A DNA stretch of 24,646 bases from an uncultured Bacteroidales bacterium (GTDB taxonomy: Bacteria; Bacteroidota; Bacteroidia; Bacteroidales; Paludibacteraceae): NCBI GenBank assembly GCA_937911935.1, contig CALDQH010000063.1, forward strand, positions 1 to 24,646, read 5' to 3'. The position numbers were made by a program, and so were the translations under genes. A model generated the notes under the pieces. The model was not told where the DNA came from. It worked only from the letters and a program-made list of their open reading frames with translations, and made no database searches. Within the stretch, counting starts at the first letter, position 1, and every line of letters begins with the position of its first letter. Positions 7,618-15,256 of this stretch are shown piece after piece.

Positions 7618-7902
7618 ATGAACTACACCGGACTTATCATTGGCGCAGCCACCTTTTTAATCATAGGACTATTCCACCCCATTGTTATAAAAGCCGAATA
7701 CCATTTTGGTACCAAATGTTGGTGGGTTTTTGCCCTAGCTGGCATTTTATTTGTTGCAGCATCACTTTGGGTTGACTCATTTATTTGGTCAACACTTTTA
7801 GGCGTAATAGCCTTTTCGTCGTTTTGGAGCATATTAGAATTATTCGAACAAAAGAAACGCGTCGAAAAAGGTTGGTTTCCTAAGAAATCGGTGAAGCGTT
7901 GA
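7618..7902 (+). CDS. DUF4491 family small membrane protein
   Basis: 94 aa. Three hydrophobic segments (about 5-21, 33-48, 54-71) predict a small inner-membrane protein. The pattern 'GLIIGAATFLIIGLFHPIVI', 'GTKCWWVFALAG', 'SSFWSILELFEQ' and a terminal 'KGWFPKK' is the signature of DUF4491 as I know it from Bacteroidales. Function is unknown. The gene stands alone behind its own promoter. An in-frame ATG-initiated extension upstream is not supported because the promoter box lies at 7583-7590. The last codons (AAATCGGTGAAGCG) resemble the octanucleotide repeat found just downstream, so the C terminus may have been shaped by it. Confidence 0.85.
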   Translation: MNYTGLIIGAATFLIIGLFHPIVIKAEYHFGTKCWWVFALAGILFVAASLWVDSFIWSTLLGVIAFSSFWSILELFEQKKRVEKGWFPKKSVKR

Positions 7903-7913
7903 TTTTAATGACT

Positions 7914-8023
7914 AATCGGTGAATCGGCGACGAATTGATGAACGAATGTGAATAATCGACTAATCGAATTTTGACCTTCGACTTTGGATTTTTGACTTTA
8001 GTCGTTGAGGCGGTGATGCAATG
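7914..8023. repeat. Degenerate octanucleotide repeat region
   Basis: AATCGGTG followed directly by AATCGGCG (7914-7929), then AGTCGTTG and AGGCGGTG in tandem (8000-8015), with related words such as CGACTAATCG between them. This intergenic stretch has no gene. Similar octamers occur at 2288, 9477, 13109 and 17264. Confidence 0.6.
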
Positions 8024-8037
8024 CGATTTTGGAGCAC

Positions 8038-8057
8038 GGACGCACGACCGTGCGTCC
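8038..8057. repeat. GC-rich 20-bp palindrome
   Basis: GGACGCACG and CGTGCGTCC form a perfect 9-bp inverted repeat with a 2-nt spacer, much richer in GC than its surroundings. Palindromes of this 'GCACGGTCGTGCGTCCCTAC' type are familiar as dispersed intergenic repeats in diverse bacteria. No T-run follows, so it is not an obvious terminator. Confidence 0.7.
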
Positions 8058-8090
8058 CTACTTGTGACTTTAAAAAAAATCTACTTTCTC

Positions 8091-8122
8091 CTTTCTCAAC
8101 TATCAACTTTTTACTAAATTTG
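8091..8122 (+). promoter_or_regulatory. Promoter of the DUF1015 gene
   Basis: TAAATTTG (8115-8122) matches TAnnTTTG, 28 nt before the ATG. CTTTCTC (8091-8097) lies 17 nt upstream. The 26 nt ending at 8099 match 13375-13400, upstream of the SulP gene, with one mismatch. Confidence 0.65.
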
Positions 8123-8150
8123 CGTACTTATATCAAATTAAACATACATT

Positions 8151-9395
8151 ATGGCAGTTATTAAACCTTTTAAGGGCATTCGCCCTCCCAAAGCACTTGT
8201 AGAACAAGTTGCTTCTCGTCCTTACGACGTATTAAACTCTGAAGAAGCTCGCGCCGAAGCAGAAGGTAACGAAAAATCGTTGTATCACATCATCAAACCA
8301 GAAATTGACTTTCCTGTAGGCACCGACGAACACGATCCTGCCGTATATACCAAAGCCGCCGAAAACTTCCAAAAATTCCAAGACAACGGCTGGTTAGTAC
8401 AAGACAACAAAGAAAACTACTACGTATATGCACAAACCATGAATGGCAAAACCCAATATGGTTTGGTAGTTTGTGCTGCCGTAGAAGATTATATGACCGG
8501 TAACATCAAAAAACACGAGCTTACCCGTCGCGACAAAGAAGAAGACCGCATGAAACACGTGCGCGTTAACAACGCCAACATCGAGCCCGTATTCTTTGCT
8601 TACCCACACCAAGACGAATTAGACGCTATTGTAGCCGAGGTTACCAGCGAACCAGCCGAATACGACTTTGTTGCACCCGATGGTTTTGGTCACCACTTCT
8701 GGGTAATTGACAACGAAGCTACCATTTCTCGCATCACCGAACTATTTGCCGCTATTCCTTCTATGTACATTGCCGATGGTCACCATCGTAGTGCTGCAGC
8801 TGCTTTGGTAGGCGATGAAAAACGCAGACAAAACCCCAACCACCAAGGCGACGAAGAATACAACTATTTCTTGGCAGTTTGTTTCCCCGACAACCAACTT
8901 AACATCATCGACTACAACCGTGTAGTAAAAGACTTAAACGGACTTTCTGACGAAGCATTCCTAAAAGCGTTAGAAGCCAACTTTGATGTAAAAGAAATGG
9001 GCACAGAAATTTACAAACCCAATGCGCTTCACAATTTCTCGCTATACTTAAGCGGCAAATGGTATTCACTAACCGCAAAAGAAGGCACCTACAACGACAA
9101 CGACCCCATTGGTGTACTAGACGTAACCATCTCGTCGAACCTTATTTTGGACGAAATTTTGGGAATCAAAGACCTTCGTAGCGACAAACGCATCGACTTC
9201 GTTGGCGGTATCCGCGGCTTGGGCGAATTGAAAAAACGCGTTGACAGCGGCGAAATGAAAGTTGCCTTGGCATTATACCCAGTTTCAATGAAACAATTAA
9301 TTGACATTGCCGATACCGGTAACATCATGCCTCCTAAAACCACCTGGTTCGAGCCTAAATTGCGTTCTGGATTAGTAATCCACAAATTAGTATAA
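8151..9395 (+). CDS. DUF1015 family protein
   Basis: 414 aa, the usual length for DUF1015 (PF06245). Family signatures are all present: 'KPFKGIRPP' near the start, 'SRPYDVL' (22-28), 'KHELTRRDKEEDR' (121-133), and 'YIADGHHRSAAA' (206-217). The biochemical activity is not established to my knowledge. The D-G-H-H-R segment resembles the nucleotide-binding motif of ParB/Srx-fold proteins including the archaeal free-serine kinase, and DUF1015 genes often sit beside serA/serC; here the neighbours are tRNA-Ser and a DUF4491 gene upstream and pyrB downstream. Acidic, soluble, no signal peptide: cytoplasmic. It has its own promoter. No clear terminator follows; a dispersed repeat begins 14 nt after the stop. 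Confidence 0.9.
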   Translation: MAVIKPFKGIRPPKALVEQVASRPYDVLNSEEARAEAEGNEKSLYHIIKPEIDFPVGTDEHDPAVYTKAAENFQKFQDNGWLVQDNKENYYVYAQTMNGKTQYGLVVCAAVEDYMTGNIKKHELTRRDKEEDRMKHVRVNNANIEPVFFAYPHQDELDAIVAEVTSEPAEYDFVAPDGFGHHFWVIDNEATISRITELFAAIPSMYIADGHHRSAAAALVGDEKRRQNPNHQGDEEYNYFLAVCFPDNQLNIIDYNRVVKDLNGLSDEAFLKALEANFDVKEMGTEIYKPNALHNFSLYLSGKWYSLTAKEGTYNDNDPIGVLDVTISSNLILDEILGIKDLRSDKRIDFVGGIRGLGELKKRVDSGEMKVALALYPVSMKQLIDIADTGNIMPPKTTWFEPKLRSGLVIHKLV

Positions 9396-9408
9396 TTCGT
9401 CTAAAGTT

Positions 9409-9478
9409 GCGATTAAGTGAGCGCAGAAGCAAAGATTACTTTGATTATGCCGAACGTGAGCAACATGAGCGAAGCGAA
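9409..9478 (+). repeat. Short copy of a dispersed modular intergenic repeat
   Basis: The order of modules is GCGATTAAGTGAG, GCGCAGAAG, a hairpin (CAAAG-ATTA-CTTTG, 9430-9443), ATTATGCCGA, then CGTGAGCAAC and ATGAGCGAAGCGAA. All recur, reverse-complemented and with extra internal modules, in 13168-13373. No reading frame is likely. Confidence 0.75.
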
Positions 9479-9508
9479 CTAAACGACTAAACAACTAAAC
9501 GACTAAAC
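9477..9508. repeat. Four-copy octanucleotide tract upstream of pyrB
   Basis: Four 8-nt units alternating AACTAAAC and GACTAAAC. The tract ends 8 nt before the pyrB ATG, so it forms the immediate 5' leader. It is related to the tract in the amidase coding region (28 of 32 positions). No -7 box is visible nearby, so pyrB may be read from an unrecognised promoter or from DUF1015 transcription. Confidence 0.8.
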
Positions 9509-9516
9509 ACAAAAAT

Positions 9517-10425
9517 ATGAAAAGCAATGGTTTAGTATCCATTACCGATTACAGCAAAGACGATATTTTGCGTATTTTGGATTTGGCCGAACAATTTGAA
9601 AAAAATCCCAACCCTCGCTTGTTGGAAGGCAAATTGGTTGCGACCTTGTTTTTTGAGCCTTCTACCCGTACCCGCCTAAGCTTTGAAACTGCCGTAAACC
9701 GATTAGGCGGTAGGGTTATCGGCTTCTCTGATGCAGCCACATCCAGTTCGTCCAAAGGCGAAAGCCTAAAAGACACCATAAAAATGGTAAGCAACTACGT
9801 GGACCTTATTATTATGCGCCACCCAGTTGAAGGCGCTGCACGCTACGCATCGGAGGTAGCTGGAGTGCCTGTTATCAATGCTGGTGACGGTGCCAATCAG
9901 CACCCCACTCAAACCATGTTGGATTTATATTCCATCAAAAAAACACAAGGCAAACTAACCGACCTTACCATCAGCATGGTGGGCGATTTAAAATACGGTC
10001 GTACCGTGCACTCGCTTTTAATGGCAATGCGTTACTTTAATCCTCGATACAACTTTGTATCGCCTCCCGAATTACGCATTCCCGAACAATACCGTGCATT
10101 CTGCAAAGAAAACTGCATTGAATACCACGAATACGAAGACATGAATCGTATTTTGAACGAATCGGATATTTTGTATATGACACGTGTACAACAAGAGCGT
10201 TTTACCGACCCTGTTGAATACGAAAAAGTACGCAACACCTATTCGCTTCACAATGCCATGTTAGAGGGAACCAAGGATAATTTGCGCATTTTGCATCCAC
10301 TTCCACGCATTACCGAAATTGCCGAAGATGTGGACAGCAACCCCAAAGCCTATTATTTTGAACAGGCTAAAAATGGCGTTTATGCGCGTCAAGCCGTTAT
10401 CTGTTCTATCCTAGGTTTGGTATAG
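9517..10425 (+). CDS. pyrB: Aspartate carbamoyltransferase catalytic subunit
   Basis: 302 aa. It condenses carbamoyl phosphate with aspartate in the committed step of pyrimidine synthesis. Seen: the carbamoyl-phosphate loop S49-T-R-T-R, Lys80 in 'SSSSKGES' (the mobile 80s loop contributed to the neighbouring subunit), 'MRHPVEGAA' around 100-107, 'HPTQTMLDLYSI' (129-140) and 'LHPLPR' near the C-terminal quarter. Length and motifs are those of the class that associates with a regulatory chain, and pyrI follows after 28 nt. The ATG at 9517 is preceded by A-rich sequence without a Shine-Dalgarno, as is usual for Bacteroidota. Confidence 0.97.
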   Translation: MKSNGLVSITDYSKDDILRILDLAEQFEKNPNPRLLEGKLVATLFFEPSTRTRLSFETAVNRLGGRVIGFSDAATSSSSKGESLKDTIKMVSNYVDLIIMRHPVEGAARYASEVAGVPVINAGDGANQHPTQTMLDLYSIKKTQGKLTDLTISMVGDLKYGRTVHSLLMAMRYFNPRYNFVSPPELRIPEQYRAFCKENCIEYHEYEDMNRILNESDILYMTRVQQERFTDPVEYEKVRNTYSLHNAMLEGTKDNLRILHPLPRITEIAEDVDSNPKAYYFEQAKNGVYARQAVICSILGLV

Positions 10426-10453
10426 TCCATCGATTTCGATTAGTCAATAAAAT

Positions 10454-10915
10454 ATGAAAGCAAGTAATACAGAACTCATTGTACGTGCATTAGAAAACGG
10501 CACCGTCATAGACCACATTCCATCCAATCGCTTGTTTAAAGTGGTTAGTTTGTTACATTTAGACGAAACAACAGACCAAATTACCATTGGCAACAACTTA
10601 CGCAGCGAAAAGTTAGGCACGAAAGGTGTTTTAAAAATTGCTGATAGATATTTGCAACCCGAAGAATTGAACAAACTGGCTATTTTAGCACCCAACGCCC
10701 ATATTAACATCATCAAAGATTTCCAGGTAGTAGAAAAAGTTAGACTTTCTATGCCTGATGATATTGTCGATGTACTACAATGCGTAAATCCTATGTGCGT
10801 AACCAACAAAGAACACGTTACCACTCGATTCCATTTGATTGATGCCGAAAAAGGATTGGTAAAATGCCACTACTGCGAACGAGTTATTAACCGCGAAGAT
10901 TGTATCATAAAATGA
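10454..10915 (+). CDS. pyrI: Aspartate carbamoyltransferase regulatory subunit
   Basis: 153 aa, full length for the family. The N-terminal allosteric domain has 'RALENGTVIDHIP' (11-23), which binds CTP/ATP effectors in the E. coli enzyme. The C-terminal zinc domain has Cys110-x4-Cys115 and Cys138-x2-Cys141, which hold the zinc that makes contact with PyrB. It therefore predicts a holoenzyme with feedback control by nucleotides. Its stop overlaps the start of the flavin reductase gene in an ATGA at 10912-10915. Confidence 0.97.
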   Translation: MKASNTELIVRALENGTVIDHIPSNRLFKVVSLLHLDETTDQITIGNNLRSEKLGTKGVLKIADRYLQPEELNKLAILAPNAHINIIKDFQVVEKVRLSMPDDIVDVLQCVNPMCVTNKEHVTTRFHLIDAEKGLVKCHYCERVINREDCIIK

Positions 10916-11481
10916 GCAAAGTAAACTGGAAACCAGGTACACTTATCTATCCCTTACCTGCCCTTATGGTAAGATGTGGCGGAAAACCCGAAGATTATAA
11001 TATTCTAACCGTTAGTTGGACAGGGACCATTTGCTCCGATCCTGCTATGTGTTATATTTCGGTACGCAAATCGCGCCACTCGTACGACATCATCAAAAAC
11101 AGCGGTTGCTTTGTACTCAATTTAACCACCGAAGCATTGGCATACGCCACCGATTGGTGCGGCGTTAAATCGGGCAAAGACTACAATAAATTTTCAGAAA
11201 TGAAACTAACCGCTGCGCCAGCCCAATGCGTTAAAGCCCCCATTATTGTAGAATCGCCCCTAAACATCGAATGCGAAGTTGTCGAGATAAAAGAGTTAGG
11301 CACACACGATATGTTTATCGCCAAAGTGGTTAACATACAAGCTGATACAAAATACATCGACCCCAAAACTGATGCTTTTGATTTAGAAGCCGCTAAACTT
11401 TTGGCATATAGTCACGGTCAATACTATCAGTTAGGAAACCGTATCGGCAAGTTTGGATGGTCGGTACAAAAAAAGAAATAA
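10912..11481 (+). CDS. Flavin reductase family protein (FMN-binding split barrel)
   Basis: 189 aa from MSKVNWKPGTLIYPLPALMV. An in-frame ATG at 10900 lies deep in pyrI; the ATGA overlap makes 10912 the better start. 'YNILTVSWTGTICSDPAMCYISVRKSRHSY' (29-58) is the flavin-binding core of the Flavin_Reduct/FlaRed split-barrel family. The proteins bind FMN and can reduce free flavin with NAD(P)H, but the physiological partner of the pyrI-linked member is not known to me. The pyrB-pyrI-flavin reductase order is familiar from Bacteroidales genomes. Cytoplasmic, no signal peptide. Confidence 0.88.
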   Translation: MSKVNWKPGTLIYPLPALMVRCGGKPEDYNILTVSWTGTICSDPAMCYISVRKSRHSYDIIKNSGCFVLNLTTEALAYATDWCGVKSGKDYNKFSEMKLTAAPAQCVKAPIIVESPLNIECEVVEIKELGTHDMFIAKVVNIQADTKYIDPKTDAFDLEAAKLLAYSHGQYYQLGNRIGKFGWSVQKKK

Positions 11482-11482
11482 C

Positions 11483-12127
11483 ATGAAGAAACTTGGATTT
11501 ATAGCCCTCTTGTGTTGGTTTTGCATTTGCACCTATGCAGCAGTCGATGCGACAGCAGTTGCTTTATTAGACAAAACCTCCAACATTTACAAGCAATCTA
11601 CAGGCACCGAATTAACCCTAAAGATTAGCATTGACGATGCACAAAGCGGGCAAAGTCAGACGGTAAACGGAACACTCAAAACACGCGACAAGCGTTTTGT
11701 TTTATCCACATCGTTTGCAACTATGAATTTTGATGGAAAAACGTTGTACATCTACCAACCCGATGTAAACGAAATAACCATCAGCCAACCTGCAACCGAA
11801 GAATTGGATGATATTGACCCGACACAGATTATTACTACATACAATAGCGGTTTTCAGATTCCAGCACCCGAGTATAGCCAAGAAAACGGCAAAGAAATTG
11901 CTACCGTCAACCTATTTCCAGAAGACAGGAACGAGGATTATTTCAAGTTATCCATCAAAATAGACACCCAAACCTATTGCCCCATTCAAATTAGCACACA
12001 CGGCAAAAACGGTATGGTAAACACCATCGATATCATCAACCTTAAAACCAATCAAAATTTTAGCGACAAGGAACTTGATTTTAACTTAAAAGATTATCCG
12101 AAAGCGCAAATAATAGACATACGTTAA
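11483..12127 (+). CDS. LolA-like outer-membrane lipoprotein carrier
   Basis: 214 aa from MKKLGFIALL. The in-frame ATG at 11453 inside the previous gene would hide the signal peptide, so 11483, one base after the upstream stop, is chosen. Residues 1-19 are a cleavable signal peptide ending 'CTYA'. The mature part is an all-beta LolA/LppX-type half barrel: 'VNGTLKTRDKRFVLSTSFATMNFDGKTLYIYQPD' followed by 'NEITISQPATEEL' is the classic pattern. LolA ferries lipoproteins from the inner to the outer membrane through the periplasm. Bacteroidota carry more than one LolA-like protein; this one neighbours trxB, a pairing common in Bacteroidales. The trxB start follows after 4 nt. Confidence 0.85.
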   Translation: MKKLGFIALLCWFCICTYAAVDATAVALLDKTSNIYKQSTGTELTLKISIDDAQSGQSQTVNGTLKTRDKRFVLSTSFATMNFDGKTLYIYQPDVNEITISQPATEELDDIDPTQIITTYNSGFQIPAPEYSQENGKEIATVNLFPEDRNEDYFKLSIKIDTQTYCPIQISTHGKNGMVNTIDIINLKTNQNFSDKELDFNLKDYPKAQIIDIR

Positions 12128-12131
12128 TACC

Positions 12132-13079
12132 ATGGAACAAAACATTTTAAACTGCCTTATATTGGGTTCGGGTCCTGCCGGACTAACTGCTGCAATTTAC
12201 GCATCGCGCGCTGGTCTTAACCCTGTAGTGTACGAAGGTATCCAACCTGGCGGACAACTTACCACTACAACCGAAATTGAGAACTTTCCTGGTTATCCAC
12301 AAGGTACAACTGGCGTACAAATGATGGACGATTTGCGCCAACAAGCCTTGCGTTTTGGCGCTGACATTCGTTGGGGCATTGCTACCGAAGTTGACTTTTC
12401 TGAAAAGCCCTACAAAGTAACCATTGATGGCACAACCACCCTTTTGGCGCATACTATTATCATTGCAACAGGGGCATCTGCCAAATACCTTGGATTAGAG
12501 GACGAAGCCAAATACGCAGGTTCTGGCGTTTCGGCATGCGCAACTTGCGACGGGTTCTTTTACAGAAAGAAAGTAGTAGCCGTCGTAGGCGGTGGTGATA
12601 CAGCTTGCGAAGAGGCCATGTACCTATCTTCGCTTTGTAAACACGTTTATTTAATTGTGCGCCGTGATGTTTTGCGTGCGTCGCAAGTAATGCAAGACCG
12701 TGTTAAAAACAAAGAAAATATTACTATTTTATACAAGCACCAAACCGTAGGTCTTACGGGCGATGGTGTTGTAGAAGGTGCTAATTTAGTAAAAAACAAA
12801 GGCGAAGAAAACGAAGAACAAGTTCACATCGACATTGACGGTTTCTTCTTGGCTATTGGTCATCAACCCAACTCAAAAATCTTTAAACCATACATTGATA
12901 TGGACGAAGTGGGTTACATCAAAACCCAAGGTTCGTCGCCCAAAACAAACATCGAAGGTATATTTGCTGCTGGCGACGTAGCTGACCCCACCTATCGCCA
13001 AGCCATCACCTCGGCAGGCAGTGGTTGCAAAGCTGCCATCGAAGCCGAACGCTACCTGATGACTATCGCTTGTCACTAG
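12132..13079 (+). CDS. trxB: Thioredoxin-disulfide reductase
   Basis: 315 aa, standard low-molecular-weight flavoenzyme. The FAD loop is G12-S-G-P-A-G, the redox-active pair is Cys136-A-T-Cys139, the NADPH loop is G153-G-G-D-T-A, and the C-terminal FAD motif is 'GIFAAGDVADPTYRQAI'. It transfers electrons from NADPH to cytoplasmic thioredoxin, which also feeds periplasmic thiol proteins such as the TlpA-like lipoprotein at 3172. It is the last gene of the pyrB-pyrI-flavin reductase-LolA-trxB run and is followed 28 nt later by a strong hairpin. Confidence 0.97.
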   Translation: MEQNILNCLILGSGPAGLTAAIYASRAGLNPVVYEGIQPGGQLTTTTEIENFPGYPQGTTGVQMMDDLRQQALRFGADIRWGIATEVDFSEKPYKVTIDGTTTLLAHTIIIATGASAKYLGLEDEAKYAGSGVSACATCDGFFYRKKVVAVVGGGDTACEEAMYLSSLCKHVYLIVRRDVLRASQVMQDRVKNKENITILYKHQTVGLTGDGVVEGANLVKNKGEENEEQVHIDIDGFFLAIGHQPNSKIFKPYIDMDEVGYIKTQGSSPKTNIEGIFAAGDVADPTYRQAITSAGSGCKAAIEAERYLMTIACH

Positions 13080-13107
13080 TCCCAAGTCACTTGATATTAT
13101 ATGTTTT

Positions 13108-13161
13108 AAATCGTTGAATCGTAAGATTGTATAAGAACAACTCTACGATTCAACGATTTTT
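13108..13161 (+). terminator. Terminator after trxB
   Basis: 13108-13123 and 13144-13159 are perfect 16-bp inverted repeats with a 20-nt loop, followed by T (TTTTT at 13157-13161). The 5' arm contains AATCGTTG-AATCGTA, the same octamer family as the intergenic tracts. Confidence 0.75.
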
Positions 13162-13167
13162 CATTTT

Positions 13168-13373
13168 GCACTCACTTAATCGCACAAAAATTATTCGGAC
13201 TTCGTCCTCATGAAATTTTTCGTGACTCGGCATAATCGCAACATTATTCGCTGCGCTCATGAAGTTGCTCACGCTCGGCAAAAACAAAACTTTACTCAAT
13301 GCTTCGCATTTCGTGTTTTTTGGCATCGCTTCGGCATAATCCAAACAAGTTTGGCTTCTGCACTCACCTCGCA
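13168..13373 (-). repeat. Long copy of the dispersed modular intergenic repeat (386-bp gene-free region 13080-13465)
   Basis: On the minus strand it reads GCGAGGTGAGTGCAGAAG, a hairpin (CCAAAC-TT-GTTTGG, 13341-13354), ATTATGCCGA, further modules including AATGC-GAA-GCATT, then GCCGAGCGTGAGCAAC, ATGAGCGCAGCGAA, and at the far end GCGATTAAGTGAGTGCA. The shared modules match 9409-9478. Open frames here (74 and 88 codons) are artefacts. The rest of the gap holds the trxB terminator and the SulP promoter. Confidence 0.75.
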
Positions 13374-13391
13374 CAAAAAATCTCCTTTCTC

Positions 13392-13425
13392 CTTTCTCAA
13401 TTCTCCTTTATATTTTGTACCTTTG
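13392..13425 (+). promoter_or_regulatory. Promoter of the SulP gene
   Basis: TACCTTTG (13418-13425) matches TAnnTTTG, 40 nt before the ATG. CTTTCTC (13392-13398) lies 19 nt upstream, as in the tRNA-Ser promoter. Confidence 0.7.
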
Positions 13426-13465
13426 CACCCTCTTTTCAAGAATTTAGTTTTTATCAACATATTTT

Positions 13466-15172
13466 ATGAAAAATAAATTCGTTTTTCAGCCTACCTTTTT
13501 TAAATGTTTAAAAGGTTATAACGGCAAGCAATTTAGCACCGACCTTATGGCTGGTATCATTGTAGGTATCGTTGCCATACCCTTAGCTATTGCTTTTGGT
13601 ATTGCCTCGGGCGTTGGTCCAACCGAAGGTTTGGTTACTGCTATCATCGCAGGTTTTCTAATTTCGCTATTAGGTGGAACAAAAGTGCAAATTGGTGGTC
13701 CTACGGGTGCATTTATCGTAATTATTTACGGTATCATTCAGCAACACGGACTAACTGGACTGATGATTGCCACCATTATGGCAGGTATTATGCTCATCTT
13801 AATGGGGGTATTCAAGTTAGGTACCATCATTAAATTTGTACCTTACCCTGTCATTGTAGGTTTTACGGGGGGTATTGCTCTTACCATTTTCTCCACCCAA
13901 ATGAACGATTTCTTTGGATTGGGTATAACCGAAGTTCCTGCAGACTTCTTGCACAAATGGTGGTGCTACATCCAACATACGGGCGACATTAACTGGTGGT
14001 CGTTTGGCATTGCCCTTATGAGCTTACTCATCATTATTTTTACACCAAAAATCTCGTCAAAAGTTCCTGGATCGTTAGTTGCCATTATCGTAGCCACCTT
14101 AGCAGTTTGGTTGCTTGACGAATTTACCGCCATCGAAGGAGTAAAAAGCATCAGCACCATTGGCGATTTGTACACCTTGCCTCAAGGCATGCCTGCACCT
14201 ACCCTTCCTGAATTAAGTCTAAAAGAAGGTGAAACCATATTAGGTGTCGTACAATCATTATTCCCTGCAGCATTTACCATCGCTATTTTAGGAGCCATCG
14301 AATCGTTGCTTTCTGCCATGGTGGTTGATGGTGTAATAGGCGACAAACACGACTCTAACACGGAGTTAATTGGCCAAGGTATCGCCAACGTAGTAGTACC
14401 ATTCTTTGGTGGTATTCCTGCCACGGGTGCTATTGCACGTACCATGACCAACATCAACAACGGTGGTAGAACCCCTGTTGCTGGCATTATCCATGCGGTT
14501 GTATTGCTATTGGTATTGTTATTCTTAGGTCAATTAGTAGGTATGATTCCTATGCCTTGCTTGGCTGCTGTACTTGTAATGGTAGCTTACAACATGAGCG
14601 GTTGGAAAACCTTTGTTTCACTAGCCAAAAATCCAAAATCAGACTTTGCGGTGCTTATTACCACCTTTGTACTTACCGTGGTGTTCGACCTTACTATCGC
14701 TATCGAAATTGGCTTGTTAATGGCAGTTGTATTATTCTTAAAACGTACTACCGAGGCTGTTTCTATCAAGGTATTCCAAAAAGAAATCGACCCCAATGCC
14801 GAAACTGATGTTCAACTACACGAAGAAAAATTGAACATTCCAGAAGGTACCGAAGTATATGAAATTGATGGTCCTTACTTCTTTGGTATTGCCAATAAAT
14901 TTGACGATTTAATGCATAGTTTGGGCGATAAACCCAAAGTACGTATTATCCGTATGCGTAAAGTTCCATTTATCGACTCGACGGGTATTCACAACTTGGA
15001 ATCGTTGTGCCATCAGTCTAAACGCGAAGGCATTCAATTGGTGCTATCGGGCGTTAAAGACAATGTAAAAAAGACCCTTAAAAAAGCTGGTTTCAACAAA
15101 GTTTTGAGCGATGAATATATCTGCTCAAACATCAACGAAGCACTTAATAAAGCGGCAGAACTTTGTAAATAA
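13466..15172 (+). CDS. SulP family inorganic anion transporter with STAS domain
   Basis: 568 aa. The N-terminal signature 'FSTDLMAGIIVGIVAIPLAIAFGIASG' and 'GGPTGAFIVIIYGII' begin a membrane domain of about a dozen hydrophobic segments (roughly 25-430) with the SLC26/SulP 7+7 inverted-repeat fold. The C-terminal cytoplasmic STAS domain (about 455-565) contains 'VPFIDSTGIHNLESL', the helix that is phosphorylated in anti-sigma antagonists. Members transport sulfate, bicarbonate or dicarboxylates; the sequence alone does not choose between them. The neighbours (trxB, mnmD) hint weakly at sulfur metabolism but give no proof. It is a single-gene unit with its own promoter and terminator. Confidence 0.92.
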   Translation: MKNKFVFQPTFFKCLKGYNGKQFSTDLMAGIIVGIVAIPLAIAFGIASGVGPTEGLVTAIIAGFLISLLGGTKVQIGGPTGAFIVIIYGIIQQHGLTGLMIATIMAGIMLILMGVFKLGTIIKFVPYPVIVGFTGGIALTIFSTQMNDFFGLGITEVPADFLHKWWCYIQHTGDINWWSFGIALMSLLIIIFTPKISSKVPGSLVAIIVATLAVWLLDEFTAIEGVKSISTIGDLYTLPQGMPAPTLPELSLKEGETILGVVQSLFPAAFTIAILGAIESLLSAMVVDGVIGDKHDSNTELIGQGIANVVVPFFGGIPATGAIARTMTNINNGGRTPVAGIIHAVVLLLVLLFLGQLVGMIPMPCLAAVLVMVAYNMSGWKTFVSLAKNPKSDFAVLITTFVLTVVFDLTIAIEIGLLMAVVLFLKRTTEAVSIKVFQKEIDPNAETDVQLHEEKLNIPEGTEVYEIDGPYFFGIANKFDDLMHSLGDKPKVRIIRMRKVPFIDSTGIHNLESLCHQSKREGIQLVLSGVKDNVKKTLKKAGFNKVLSDEYICSNINEALNKAAELCK

Positions 15173-15192
15173 AAAAATAATCACTCGTTGTT

Positions 15193-15244
15193 AGTCACTT
15201 GTCATTTGTCTGTTATATAACAACAAGCGACAAGTGACTTTTTT
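15193..15244 (+). terminator. Terminator after the SulP gene
   Basis: AGTCACTTGTC and GACAAGTGACT form a perfect 11-bp outer stem; the loop contains the 12-bp palindrome TGTTATATAACA (15211-15222). Six T follow (15239-15244). The 5' arm is part of a 20-mer that recurs at 17342-17361. Confidence 0.85.
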
Positions 15245-15256
15245 ACAAGCTACAAG

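Noticed and set aside
13150..13374. 74-codon minus-strand ORF (and an 88-codon plus-strand ORF, 13210-13476) in the gene-free region
   Set aside because: Both lie within the modular dispersed repeat, and the plus-strand one also crosses the SulP promoter; the shorter copy of the repeat at 9409 does not keep the frame.
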